A stretch of 64,000 nucleotides of DNA from Streptomyces olivaceoviridis (lineage in GTDB: Bacteria; Actinomycetota; Actinomycetes; Streptomycetales; Streptomycetaceae). Below, piece after piece: positions 16,178-24,480 of the stretch. The stretch's first letter is position 1, and each line of letters opens with the position of its first letter. Under the pieces are notes generated by a model, which was not told the DNA's origin, ran no database searches, and saw nothing but the letters and a program-made list of their open reading frames with translations. Position numbers and translations under genes: made by a program. The DNA lies in assembly GCF_014650115.1 (NCBI RefSeq), contig NZ_BMUI01000001.1, positions 1 through 64,000 on the forward strand. Reading direction: 5' to 3'.

Positions 16178-16325
16178 ACCACCCGCCCACCACAAGCCGC
16201 TAAGCCCACCCGGCGTCCATGCGAGACGCGGACGCGCCCCACCCACCGGCCGCAAGCCGCCAGACCGACCCGGCGTGCCGGCGAGGCGCGACCGCGTGAC
16301 CCTCCCGACGGGGCGGGGTAGCCGG
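16178..16325. repeat. Degenerate tandem repeats upstream of the STM3941-family gene
   Basis: Two units of roughly 55-60 bp recur, each with a cccacc... caagccgc... gacccggcgt... gcgaggcgcg pattern (around 16178-16232 and 16233-16295). Part of the second unit also appears, inverted and diverged, at 15430-15472. The stretch 16004-16504 contains no gene I can support. It is wholly repeat-like sequence plus the STM3941 gene's promoter region. Confidence 0.55.
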
Positions 16326-16357
16326 CCTGGGGGCCCGTTGCCGCTGGGGCCACCGCT

Positions 16358-16414
16358 GTCCCGGGCCGCTCGCTCGCTTCTTCCCCGGGCTGGAGCGAGG
16401 TGTGTCAAGGGTGG
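16358..16414 (+). repeat. Third, diverged copy of the 62-bp repeat forming a long hairpin
   Basis: This stretch (gggccgctcgctcgcttc ... gcgaggtgtgtcaagggtg) resembles the repeat in the left copy's orientation. It faces the inverted copy at 16446-16507, so the two could fold into a stem of about 55 bp. Two small hairpins, GGCCGGAGGCC and TCGCCGAAGGCGA, sit in the loop. Confidence 0.7.
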
Positions 16415-16445
16415 GCCGGAGGCCCATCGCCGAAGGCGACGCGCA

Positions 16446-16507
16446 GCGCCCTTGACTCACCTCGCGGAAGCCCGACACTGGCCGGGAAGCGAGCGGCCCG
16501 ACGGTCA
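16446..16507 (-). repeat. Right, inverted copy of the 62-bp repeat
   Basis: Read on the minus strand it begins with the TGA of the MFS gene (16507-16505) and runs to 16446. It is nearly identical to 15307-15368, so both converging genes enter the same sequence at their stop codons. Confidence 0.9.
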
Positions 16508-17725
16508 CCTCGGCAGCTCGGTCAGGTGGGGCTCCAGAACCCGGGACGCCACCACCCGTCCCACCGACGGAGTCTCCCGGCGGCGGTCCACCGCGTACGC
16601 CACGCTCGCCACGCCCAGGCCCAGGACGGCCAGGGCCGCTCCCGCGAGTGCCGGGGACGTCGTGCCGAGGCCGGCCGCCAGGGCCAGGCCGCCGATCCAG
16701 GCGCCGCCCGCGTTGGCCAGGTTGAACGCCGCCTGGTTGGCCGAGGAGGCGAGGGAGGGGGCCGCCGACGCCTTCTCCATCACCATGAGCTGGAGCGGGG
16801 AGCCGGTGACGAACGCCGCCATGCCCAGCAGGGTGACCGCCAGGGCCGCGCTCCACTCCGCCCGCATCAGCAACGGGAAGAGCGCCAGCACCGCGCCCAG
16901 GGACGCCAGGCCGCCGAAGAGGGTGCCGCGCAGGGAGTGGTCGGCGAGCCGGCCGCCCAGCAGGTTGCCCGCCGTGGCGCCGACGCCGAAGAGGGCCAGG
17001 AGCAGGGTCACGCTGGAGTCGGCGTAGCCCGCCGCGTCCGTCAGCATCGGGGTGACGTAGCTGTAGGCCGCGAAGAGCGCGCCGAAGCCCGCGACCGTCG
17101 TACCGAGGGCCAGCCAGACCGGCACCGACTTCAGGGCCGCCAGTTCGCCGCGCAGACCCGTCGACGTGGCCGCGTGGTTCCGGTCGTGCGGGATCAGGAG
17201 GGCCAGGGAGGCGATCGCCGCCAGGCCGATCACGCTCACGCCCAGGAACGTCGCCCGCCAGCCCAGGTGCTGGCCCATCAGCGTGGCGACGGGGACGCCC
17301 ACGACGTTGGCGACGGTCAGGCCGAGGAACATCAGGGACACCGAGCGGGCCTTGCGCTCCGGTGGGACCATCGCCGTGGCGACGACCGCGCCGACGCCGA
17401 AGAAGGCGCCGTGTGGCAGGCCGCTGAGGAAGCGGGCGGCCAGCAGGGAGCCGTTGCCGGGGGCGAACGCCGACAGGGCGTTGCCCGCCACGAACAGGGC
17501 CATGAGGGAGATCAGGACCGTGCGGCGGGACATCCGCGCGGTCAGGGCAGCCAGCAGCGGTGCGCCGATGACGACGCCCAGCGCGTACGCCGAGACCAGG
17601 TGACCGGCGGCGGGGATCGAGATGTGCAGGTCGTCCGCGACGTCGGGCAGGAGGCCCATCATCACGAACTCGGTCGTACCGATGCCGAAGGCGCCCACGG
17701 CGAGGGCGAGCAGGGCCAGGGGCAT
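16505..17725 (-). CDS. MFS transporter, DHA1 (AraJ/Cmx-like) family
   Basis: This is a 406-aa, roughly 12-helix protein. It begins LALLALAVGAFGIGTTEFVMMGLLPDVA, the start typical of the AraJ/YdhP/Cmx group of DHA1 efflux proteins. It also has LVSAYALGVVIGAPLLAALTARMSRR (motif A) and FLSGLPHGAFFGVGAVVA. The substrate may be a sugar, drug or chloramphenicol-like compound. An IR (TGTTCC-N5-GGAACA) lies in its promoter region. Its 3' end runs directly into the 62-bp repeat hairpin, which could act as a terminator. Confidence 0.87.
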   Translation of the reverse strand: MPLALLALAVGAFGIGTTEFVMMGLLPDVADDLHISIPAAGHLVSAYALGVVIGAPLLAALTARMSRRTVLISLMALFVAGNALSAFAPGNGSLLAARFLSGLPHGAFFGVGAVVATAMVPPERKARSVSLMFLGLTVANVVGVPVATLMGQHLGWRATFLGVSVIGLAAIASLALLIPHDRNHAATSTGLRGELAALKSVPVWLALGTTVAGFGALFAAYSYVTPMLTDAAGYADSSVTLLLALFGVGATAGNLLGGRLADHSLRGTLFGGLASLGAVLALFPLLMRAEWSAALAVTLLGMAAFVTGSPLQLMVMEKASAAPSLASSANQAAFNLANAGGAWIGGLALAAGLGTTSPALAGAALAVLGLGVASVAYAVDRRRETPSVGRVVASRVLEPHLTELPR

Positions 17726-17775
17726 GAGGGACCTTTCAGAGAGCGGAGTGCCGTACAGAGTCGAGTCTCGCAGTA

Positions 17776-17792
17776 TGTTCCTGGACGGAACA
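17776..17792 (-). promoter_or_regulatory. Candidate operator upstream of the MFS gene
   Basis: The perfect palindrome TGTTCC-N5-GGAACA lies about 50 bases before the MFS start. On the minus strand it is immediately followed by CATACT, a plausible -10. No regulator gene is adjacent, so the binding protein is unknown. Confidence 0.5.
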
Positions 17793-17821
17793 AACGCTCT
17801 CAGGTCCAGTATTCCGGCAGG

Positions 17822-18871
17822 TTAAGACCCTGTGTCGAGCTTCACACGGGCCGCTATGGGCAGGTGATCGCTGTTCGTGCGCGGCAGCGTCCAGCTCTTC
17901 TCCGGCTCCACGCCCTTCACCAGGATCTGGTCGATGCGGGCCATCGGGAACGACGCCGGCCAGCTGAACCCGAAGCCGCTGCCCGCCGCGCCCTGCGTGG
18001 AGCGCATCTGGGAGGTGACGCCGTTGAGCGCGCGGTCGTTCATGGTGCCGTTCAGGTCGCCGAGCAGCACGACCTGCTTGAGGGGCTCGTCGGAGATGGC
18101 CTCGCCGAGCGCGTCGGCGCTCTTGTCCCGCTGCCGGGCGGTGAACCCGGCCTCCATCTTCACCCGCACCGAGGGCAGGTGGGCGACGTAGACCGCGACC
18201 GGGCCCTTGGGCGTCGCCACGGTGGCGCGCATCGCGCGCTTCCAGCCGAGCTTGATGTCGACGGCGTGGACGCCGGTCATCGGGTACTTGCTCCACAGCC
18301 CGACCGTGCCGACGACCGCGTGGTACTTGTACGTCGACGCCAGCGCCTTCTCGTAGACGGGCGCGGCGGAGGCGGGCAGCTCCTCCAGGGCCAGGACGTC
18401 GGCGCCGGACGCGGCCACGCCGGTGGCGGTCGCGGCCGGGTCGGGGTTGTCGGCGTTGACGTTGTGGGTGGCCACCGTGAGGTCGCCGCCACCGCCCGAC
18501 TTGTCGGTCAGCAGCCCGCCGAAGAGGTTCAGCCAGACGACCGCCGGGAGCAGAAGCGCGATCAGCGCGGTCGCCGACCGGCGGATCAGGGCGAGGACCA
18601 GCAGCACCGGGACGGCCAGGCCCAGCCAGGGCAGAAACGTCTCGGTGAGCGAGCCGAGGTTGCCCACCGCGTTCGGCATGTGCGCGTGCAGCAGCATCAC
18701 CAGGGCGAGCAGCAGGGCCAGCACGGCGAGGACGGCGCCGCGCCGCCACACGCCCTTGTCGTTCCGCCACCCGGCGAACAGGCGGTGCTTCAGGCGCCGG
18801 AGCCGGGATCCCGGTCGCTCGGGCTCCGTGCCGTCGCCCACCGTCTCCGTCATGTACGCCTGCTGCGCCAT
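17822..18871 (-). CDS. Membrane-anchored endonuclease/exonuclease/phosphatase (EEP) family protein
   Basis: In this 349-aa protein, three hydrophobic helices lie at about 45-125 (VLAVLALLLALVMLL; FLPWLGLAVPVLLVLAL; ALIALLLPAVVWLNLF). An EEP domain follows, with VATHNVNADN (metal-binding Asn), LALEELPA (Glu), VVLLGDLNGTMND and the terminal TNSDHLPIAARV (catalytic His). EEP proteins cleave phosphodiester or phosphoester bonds. The topology places the domain outside the membrane if the N-terminus is inside. Start ATG 18871 has GAGG eight bases upstream; the frame opens ten codons earlier. Confidence 0.85.
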   Translation of the reverse strand: MAQQAYMTETVGDGTEPERPGSRLRRLKHRLFAGWRNDKGVWRRGAVLAVLALLLALVMLLHAHMPNAVGNLGSLTETFLPWLGLAVPVLLVLALIRRSATALIALLLPAVVWLNLFGGLLTDKSGGGGDLTVATHNVNADNPDPAATATGVAASGADVLALEELPASAAPVYEKALASTYKYHAVVGTVGLWSKYPMTGVHAVDIKLGWKRAMRATVATPKGPVAVYVAHLPSVRVKMEAGFTARQRDKSADALGEAISDEPLKQVVLLGDLNGTMNDRALNGVTSQMRSTQGAAGSGFGFSWPASFPMARIDQILVKGVEPEKSWTLPRTNSDHLPIAARVKLDTGS

Positions 18872-19057
18872 ACCGTCTGCCTCACTGCCTGCCGTGCACA
18901 CCGTTCGCCCCCGTGCTCTTCCGACCCTAGGGGATGATCGGCTCCGTTCCGCCGTCCCATGACGGCCGTACGGAAGACGAGGACGAACGAGCCGGGGCCG
19001 CGAGTTCCGGTGACCCCCGGGGTGCGCGGGGTCTGTGACGAAACGCGCACATTAGTG

Positions 19058-19687
19058 CTACGACGCGGTGGACCTGACGGGGCGTAGGCCGTCCAGGACC
19101 GCGTCGACGATCTGCTCCGCCAGTCCCTCGGGCAGTTCGGCGTCGGGGCGCATGACGGAGCGGACGAGCATGGGGCCGACGAACATGTCGTTGGCCAGGT
19201 CCAGGTCGATGTCCGCGCGGATCTCGCCGTTCGCCTGCGCGCGGCGCAGCAGGCCCAGGGCGAGGTCGCGGCGGGGCGCTATGACGCCTGCGTGGTACGC
19301 CGCCCAGATCCGCGGGCTGCTCTTCATCTGCGCGTACACGTTGTGCAGGATCGCCGAGGAGCGGCTGACCAGGCCGCGCCGGCGCAGGGACTCCAGCAGC
19401 ACGACGAGGTCGTCGCGCAGGGAGGTGCCGGGGAGCTCGGGGTCGGGGGGTTCGGCGGCGCGTACGACGTCGACGAACAGTTCCTCCTTGCCGCTCCAGC
19501 GGCGGTAGATGGTGGCCTTGCCGACCCCGGCGGTGCGGGCGACCCGCTCGATCGACAGCTCGGCGAGGGGCACGCCCTCCTCCAGGAGCTTCATCACGCC
19601 CTCCAGGATGGCGCGTTCCACCGCTTCGCTGCGCGGCCGGCCCCGTGCGGGTCCGTCCGGGCGCGGCCGGCTCTCGGCAAGGCTCAC
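19058..19687 (-). CDS. TetR-family repressor of the adjacent DHA2 pump
   Basis: The 209-aa product has an N-terminal TetR helix-turn-helix (AILEGVMKLLEEG ... LSIERVARTAGVGKATIYRRWSGKEELFVDVV, residues about 25-75) and a helical ligand domain. GTG 19687 is preferred because AGAGGA lies nine bases upstream; GTG 19705 lacks a site. It lies 76 bases downstream of the emrB-like gene in the same orientation, so pump and repressor are probably one operon. The operator is most likely the palindrome at 21374-21394. Confidence 0.88.
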   Translation of the reverse strand: MSLAESRPRPDGPARGRPRSEAVERAILEGVMKLLEEGVPLAELSIERVARTAGVGKATIYRRWSGKEELFVDVVRAAEPPDPELPGTSLRDDLVVLLESLRRRGLVSRSSAILHNVYAQMKSSPRIWAAYHAGVIAPRRDLALGLLRRAQANGEIRADIDLDLANDMFVGPMLVRSVMRPDAELPEGLAEQIVDAVLDGLRPVRSTAS

Positions 19688-19763
19688 GACGATCCGTCCT
19701 CTCACTGTGCTGCGGGAATTGTCCCGCAGCCGCCTCCTTCCCCCGTGGAACCGCGCGCGGAGC

Positions 19764-21350
19764 TCACTCCCCGGCGGCGACCAACTCCGTTTCCGTCTCC
19801 CGCCGCTGACCGGCGGGAGGCTTGCCCGGCAGGAACAGGAAGGTCACCACGGCGCCGATCAGCGCGACGCCCGTACCGCACAGGGCGGTGACGTGCATGG
19901 CGTGCAGGAAGGCGTCGTTGGCGGGGGTGACCAGGGCCTTGCCCTGCGGGCCGAGCTTCTCGGCGACGCCGAGGGTGGCCTCGATGGACTCGCCGGCGGT
20001 CGCCCGCAGGTGGGGCGGCAGCAGGCCGAGCTTGTCCTCGATGCCGTTGCGGTACGCGGTGGCGAGCACCGAGCCGAGCACGGCGATGCCGAGGGCGCCG
20101 CCGACCTGGCGGAAGGTGTTGCTGAGCGCCGAGGCGGAGCCTGCCTTCTCGCGGGGCAGGGCCTGCATGATGACGACCGAGGTCGGGGTCATGATGTGCG
20201 CCATGCCGGTGCCCATGAGGAAGAAGACGACCTCCAGCAGCCAGATCGGCGTGTCGGCCTCGAACGTGGCGAAGGCGGCCAGCGTCGCCGCGATCAGCAC
20301 CAGACCGCCGGTGGTGGTGGCCTTGTTGCCGAACCGGTCGACCAGCAGCCGGGCGCGGGGCGCGAAGATCAGCTGGGCGGCGGCGAGGGGCAGCATCAGC
20401 ACACCCGACTCCAGCGGGGAGTAGCCGCGCACGCTCTGGGTGTAGAAGACGCCGAAGAACGTGACGCCCATCAGCGCGAAGAAGACCAGCGCGATGGCGC
20501 TCATGGCGGCCGAGAAGACCTTGTTGCGGAAGTAGGTGACGTCCAGCGACGGGTGGTCGCTGCGCTTCTCGAAGACGACGAAGGCGGCCAGGACGACAAG
20601 ACCGGCGACGATGGTGCCCAGCGCCTTGGCGTCGGTGAAGTCGGCCAGCTCGCCGCCCTTGATGATGCCGTAGACGAGCAGCACGAGGCCGACGACGGAC
20701 AGGACCACGCCGATGGGGTCGAGGCGGCCGGGCCGCGGGTCGCGGGAGTCGGGCACCAGCCAGGCCATCAGGACGAGCGCGACGATGACGATGGGCACGT
20801 TGATGAGGAAGACCGAGCCCCACCAGAAGTGGTCGAGGAGCGCGCCGCCGGTGATCGGGCCGATGGCGATGGCGAGGCCGACGCCGCCGGCCCAGATGCC
20901 GATGGCCTTGGGCTGTTCCTCGCGCTCGAAGACGTTCATGAGCACGGCGAGGGTGGCGGGCATGACGAAGGCGGCACCGAGGGCCATCAGCGCGCGGTAG
21001 GCGATCAGCTGGCCGGGCGAGCCGGACTCGGCGGCGAGCGCGGAGCCGATACCGAAGACGAGGATGCCACCGAGCAGCACCTTCTTGCGGCCGAGCCGGT
21101 CGCCGACGAGTCCGGCGGTGAACAGCAGGCCAGCGAAGACGAGGGTGTAGGCGTTGATCGCCCACTCGATCTGGCTCTGCGTGGCGCCGAGGCCGGTGGG
21201 CGCCGGGGTGGCGATGGTCTTGATCGCGACGTTCAGGATGGAGTTGTCGAGCACCACGATCAGCAGGCTGAGCATGAGCACGCCGAGGATCGCCCAACGG
21301 CGCCGGTGCACCGCTTCCGGTATTCGGGAGGCAGGGACGGGACTTGTCAT
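19764..21350 (-). CDS. DHA2 family multidrug efflux MFS transporter (EmrB/QacA)
   Basis: The 528-aa, 14-helix protein has [16 protein letters not shown] (motif D1), [27 protein letters not shown] (motif A) and [24 protein letters not shown] (motif C). It uses the proton gradient to export lipophilic drugs. A TetR gene follows on the same strand, and a 21-bp palindrome sits just before the start, the usual self-regulated efflux cassette. Substrate is not inferable. Confidence 0.92.
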   Translation of the reverse strand: MTSPVPASRIPEAVHRRRWAILGVLMLSLLIVVLDNSILNVAIKTIATPAPTGLGATQSQIEWAINAYTLVFAGLLFTAGLVGDRLGRKKVLLGGILVFGIGSALAAESGSPGQLIAYRALMALGAAFVMPATLAVLMNVFEREEQPKAIGIWAGGVGLAIAIGPITGGALLDHFWWGSVFLINVPIVIVALVLMAWLVPDSRDPRPGRLDPIGVVLSVVGLVLLVYGIIKGGELADFTDAKALGTIVAGLVVLAAFVVFEKRSDHPSLDVTYFRNKVFSAAMSAIALVFFALMGVTFFGVFYTQSVRGYSPLESGVLMLPLAAAQLIFAPRARLLVDRFGNKATTTGGLVLIAATLAAFATFEADTPIWLLEVVFFLMGTGMAHIMTPTSVVIMQALPREKAGSASALSNTFRQVGGALGIAVLGSVLATAYRNGIEDKLGLLPPHLRATAGESIEATLGVAEKLGPQGKALVTPANDAFLHAMHVTALCGTGVALIGAVVTFLFLPGKPPAGQRRETETELVAAGE

Positions 21351-21373
21351 GCGTTCGAGCCTACGATCATTCC

Positions 21374-21394
21374 GATACGGAACCGTCTCGTATC
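21374..21394 (-). promoter_or_regulatory. TetR-type operator before the emrB-tetR operon
   Basis: GATACG and CGTATC are perfect 6-bp arms separated by nine bases (GAACCGTCT). It lies 24-44 bases upstream of the pump start. TTGGTA lies about 20 bases further upstream on the minus strand as a possible -35. The ATACG-type arms resemble known TetR/QacR-family operators. Confidence 0.7.
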
Positions 21395-21430
21395 TTATTT
21401 CTTTACCAAGCCCTTACGCGGCTCGGCTCA

Positions 21431-21469
21431 CAGGGGGGTACCCCTGGCCCCGAATGGCACGAGGTGCCA
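21431..21469. other. Two small inverted repeats upstream of panB
   Basis: CAGGGG-N4-CCCCTG (21431-21446) and TGGCAC-N3-GTGCCA (21455-21469) lie in the 180-base divergent region between the pump and panB. They could be operators or leader-RNA hairpins for panB. No known riboswitch motif was recognised. Confidence 0.4.
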
Positions 21470-21530
21470 CCATGTAGTCGATCCGGGGACGCCGTCAGGG
21501 CGCCTCGAGATGACTGAAGGAGCCGTTGCC

Positions 21531-22397
21531 ATGACGCAGCTTTCGGCTGCCCAGAACAAGCCTTCCGACGGCAGCAAGGCGCTGTACGGGGGGAAGGGCA
21601 CCCGCCGCATCACCGTCCGCGACATCGCCCTCGCCAAGGAGCGGGGCGAGAAGTGGCCCATGCTCACCGCCTACGACGCGATGACCGCGTCCGTCTTCGA
21701 CGAGGCCGGGATCCCGGTCATCCTGGTCGGCGACTCGGCGGGCAACTGCCACCTCGGCTACGAGACCACCGTCCCCGTCACCCTCGACGAGATGACCATG
21801 CTGTCGGCGGCCGTCGTACGCGGCACGACCCGGTCCCTGATCGTCGGCGACCTGCCCTTCGGCTCCTACCAGGAGGGCCCGGTGCAGGCGCTGCGCTCGG
21901 CGACCCGGCTGGTGAAGGAGGCCGGGGTCGGCGCGGTCAAGCTGGAGGGCGGCGAGCGGTCGCACGAGCAGATCCGGCTGCTGGTGGAGTCCGGCATCCC
22001 GGTCATGGCCCACATCGGGCTGACCCCGCAGTCCGTCAACGCGATGGGCTACCGCGTGCAGGGGCGCGGCGAGGAGGCGGCACAGCAGCTGCTGCGCGAC
22101 GCCAAGGCCGTGCAGGACGCGGGCGCGTTCGCGGTGGTGCTGGAGCTGGTTCCGGCGGAGCTGGCGGCCGAGGTGACGCGGGTGCTGCACATCCCGACGG
22201 TCGGTATCGGCGCGGGCCCGGAGACGGACGCGCAGGTCCTGGTCTGGACGGACATGCTCGGGCTGACCTCCGGCCGGGTCCCGAAGTTCGTCAAGAAGTA
22301 CGCGAACCTGCGTGAGGTCATGGGCGACGCGGCGAAGGCGTTCGCCGAGGACGTCGTCGGCGGGAGCTTCCCGCTGGAGGAGCACTCCGTCCACTAG
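21531..22397 (+). CDS. panB: 3-methyl-2-oxobutanoate hydroxymethyltransferase
   Basis: This 288-aa enzyme transfers a hydroxymethyl group from methylene-tetrahydrofolate to alpha-ketoisovalerate, giving ketopantoate, the first step of pantothenate and CoA synthesis. Diagnostic PanB motifs are MLTAYDAMTASVFDEAGIPVILVGDS (metal and substrate site), VKLEGGER, PVMAHIGLTPQSVNAMGY and VPTVGIGAG-type HIPTVGIGAGPETDAQVLVW. ATG 21531 follows GAAGGAG. Family length is normal. A 13-bp stem terminator follows, so it appears monocistronic. Confidence 0.97.
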   Translation: MTQLSAAQNKPSDGSKALYGGKGTRRITVRDIALAKERGEKWPMLTAYDAMTASVFDEAGIPVILVGDSAGNCHLGYETTVPVTLDEMTMLSAAVVRGTTRSLIVGDLPFGSYQEGPVQALRSATRLVKEAGVGAVKLEGGERSHEQIRLLVESGIPVMAHIGLTPQSVNAMGYRVQGRGEEAAQQLLRDAKAVQDAGAFAVVLELVPAELAAEVTRVLHIPTVGIGAGPETDAQVLVWTDMLGLTSGRVPKFVKKYANLREVMGDAAKAFAEDVVGGSFPLEEHSVH

Positions 22398-22416
22398 ACC
22401 ACTGCGGCACCACCGG

Positions 22417-22450
22417 GCAGCCCGCCGACCGTCCCCCGTCGGCGGGCTGC
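22417..22450 (+). terminator. Strong stem-loop terminator after panB
   Basis: GCAGCCCGCCGAC and GTCGGCGGGCTGC pair perfectly over 13 bp around an 8-base loop, 20 bases past the panB stop. Confidence 0.9.
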
Positions 22451-22533
22451 TGCCGTTTGCGCCTAAGCCGGCGCCGCTCTCGCGGACGTGGTTGCTCGCC
22501 GTCGTGGTTCCTCGATTGATGGTTGCGGTGCTC

Positions 22534-22634
22534 GTCGGGGACGTGTCGGTGGTGGCGGCCTTCCGTCGGCCGGCTGTCGGCGGGTGTCGGTCGGCTGTCG
22601 GTGGTTTGTCGGTGGGGCCTGGCACTGTCGTCGG
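22534..22634 (+). promoter_or_regulatory. Helically phased GTCGG direct-repeat array before drrAB
   Basis: GTCGG starts at 22534, 22545, 22565, 22576, 22586, 22597, 22608 and 22630, with GGCGG at 22554. Spacings are 11, 20, 11, 10, 11, 11 and 22, that is one or two helical turns. SARP activators bind direct repeats at 11-bp steps, and a SARP/AfsR-type gene lies just beyond drrAB. CACTGT at 22623-22628 could be the -10. The ATG at 22636 lacks a Shine-Dalgarno site, which fits a leaderless transcript. Confidence 0.65.
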
Positions 22635-22635
22635 C

Positions 22636-23661
22636 ATGACACGCATCGACGACAACCCCGTCGGCGGACGCTCCGCCGTGACCGTACGGGGGCTGGTCAA
22701 GCACTACGGCGAGACCAAGGCACTGGACGGTGTCGACCTGGACGTGCGCGAGGGCACCGTGATGGGTGTGCTCGGGCCGAACGGCGCCGGCAAGACCACC
22801 CTCGTACGGATCCTGTCCACCCTCATCGCCCCCGACGCCGGGCAGGCCACGGTGGCCGGCTACGACGTCGTACGGCAGCCCCGCCAGCTCCGCCGGGTCA
22901 TCGGCCTCACCGGCCAGTACGCCTCGGTGGACGAGAAGCTGCCGGGCTGGGAGAACCTGTACCTGATCGGCCGGCTGCTGGACCTGTCCCGCAAGGACGC
23001 CCGCGCCCGCGCCGACGAACTGCTGGAGCGGTTCTCGCTGACGGAGGCGGCCAGGCGGCCCGCGGGCACGTACTCCGGCGGTATGCGGCGGCGGCTGGAC
23101 CTGGCCGCGTCCATGATCGGCCGGCCCGCCGTGCTGTACCTGGACGAGCCGACCACCGGCCTCGACCCCCGCACCCGCAACGAGGTGTGGGACGAGGTGA
23201 AGGCGATGGTCGGCGACGGCGTCACCGTGCTGCTCACCACCCAGTACATGGAGGAGGCCGAGCAGCTCGCCTCCGAGCTGACCGTGGTCGACCGGGGCAA
23301 GGTCATCGCGAAGGGCGGGATCGAGGAGCTGAAGGCCCGCGTCGGCGGGCGCACCCTGCGGGTGCGGCCGGTGGACCCGCTGGAGCTGCGCCCGCTCGCC
23401 ACGATGCTGGACGAGCTGGGCATCACCGGGCTCGCCGCGACCACCGTGGACGCCGAGACCGGGACCCTGCTGGTGCCGATCCTCAGCGACGAGCAGCTGA
23501 CGGCCGTGGTCGGCGCGGTCACCGCGCGCGGCATCACGGTCTCCTCCATCACCACCGAACTGCCCAGCCTGGACGAGGTGTTCCTGTCGCTCACCGGCCA
23601 CCGCGCCGGTGCCCCGCAGGACGCCATGCCCGCCGACGACCGTCAGGAGGTCGCCGTATGA
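22636..23661 (+). CDS. ABC exporter ATP-binding subunit, DrrA-like
   Basis: This is a 341-aa ATPase. Walker A is GPNGAGKTT at about residue 52, the ABC signature is YSGGMRRRLDLAASM, Walker B is AVLYLDEPTTGLD, and the H-loop region is VLLTTQYMEEAEQLA. The C-terminal extension (about 230-341, LPSLDEVFLSLTGH) is the DrrA-type domain of drug and antibiotic exporters. The stop overlaps the permease ATG by four bases. Together they would form a two-by-two exporter of a hydrophobic compound; the substrate is unknown. No ribosome site precedes the ATG, while a phased repeat array does. Confidence 0.92.
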   Translation: MTRIDDNPVGGRSAVTVRGLVKHYGETKALDGVDLDVREGTVMGVLGPNGAGKTTLVRILSTLIAPDAGQATVAGYDVVRQPRQLRRVIGLTGQYASVDEKLPGWENLYLIGRLLDLSRKDARARADELLERFSLTEAARRPAGTYSGGMRRRLDLAASMIGRPAVLYLDEPTTGLDPRTRNEVWDEVKAMVGDGVTVLLTTQYMEEAEQLASELTVVDRGKVIAKGGIEELKARVGGRTLRVRPVDPLELRPLATMLDELGITGLAATTVDAETGTLLVPILSDEQLTAVVGAVTARGITVSSITTELPSLDEVFLSLTGHRAGAPQDAMPADDRQEVAV

Positions 23662-24479
23662 CCGCCGCCACCTTGTCCCCGACCGTCCCGAAGACCGACA
23701 CGCCGATCCCGCTGCGGGCGCACCTGCGCCACACCGGCGCGCTGATCCGCCGCAACCTGCTGTGGATCCGCCAGGACCCGGAGTCGATGTTCGACGCGAT
23801 CCTGTTCCCGGTGGTCTTCACGCTGCTGTTCGTGTACGTCTTCGGCGGCTCCATCGGGAAGTCCCTGGGCGGCGGGCAGGACCAGTACGTCCAGTACGTC
23901 ATCCCCGGCCTCATGGCCATGATGGGCATGAACATGGCCCAGGGGGTGGGCACCGGCTTCAACCAGGACTTCAACTCCGGTGTCATGGACCGCTTCCGGT
24001 CCCTGCCGATCGGGCGCGGCTCCGTGCTCTTCGCGAAGATCGCGGTGGAGCTGATGCGGATGCTGTTCGCGACCGCGGTGCTGATGGTGGTGGCCCTCCT
24101 CGTGGGCTACGACATCAACAGCTGGAGCGGCCTGCTGGCCTCCGTGGGGCTGTCGGTGGTGTTCGGCTCGGCGCTGATGTGGGTGTTCCTGACCCTCGGC
24201 GTGGTGATGAAGAACGCGCAGTCGGTGCAGGCGATGGGCTTCCTGGTGCTGATGCCGCTCCAGTTCGGCTCGTCGATCTTCGCGCCGACCGCCTCGATGC
24301 CGGGCTGGCTCCGGGCGTTCACCGACTACAACCCGCTGTCGTCGCTGGCCGACACCGCGCGCGGCCTGATGGAGGGCGGCCCGGTCGCGCACGACCTGTG
24401 GGTGACGCTGATCTGGTCGGTCGGCCTGACCGCGGTCATGGCCCCGGTCGCCATCCACAAGTTCCGCACGAAGAGCTGA
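23658..24479 (+). CDS. ABC-2 type permease, DrrB-like
   Basis: The 273-aa ABC-2 permease has about six membrane helices. It begins with LIRRNLLWIRQDPESMFDAILFPVVFTLLFVYVFGG, where the conserved RD/QDPE amphipathic helix precedes helix 1, as in DrrB. It later has FGSSIFAPTASMPGWLRAFTDYNPLSSLADTARGL, the family's C-terminal signature. ATG 23658 sits in an ATGA overlap behind CAGGAGG. It ends two bases before the converging SARP gene's stop, with no terminator between them. Confidence 0.9.
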   Translation: MTAATLSPTVPKTDTPIPLRAHLRHTGALIRRNLLWIRQDPESMFDAILFPVVFTLLFVYVFGGSIGKSLGGGQDQYVQYVIPGLMAMMGMNMAQGVGTGFNQDFNSGVMDRFRSLPIGRGSVLFAKIAVELMRMLFATAVLMVVALLVGYDINSWSGLLASVGLSVVFGSALMWVFLTLGVVMKNAQSVQAMGFLVLMPLQFGSSIFAPTASMPGWLRAFTDYNPLSSLADTARGLMEGGPVAHDLWVTLIWSVGLTAVMAPVAIHKFRTKS

Positions 24480-24480
24480 C

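Noticed and set aside
16400..18937. Long plus-strand open frame (845 codons) opposite the MFS and EEP genes
   Set aside because: No domain-like sequence; mirrors codon bias of the real minus-strand genes.
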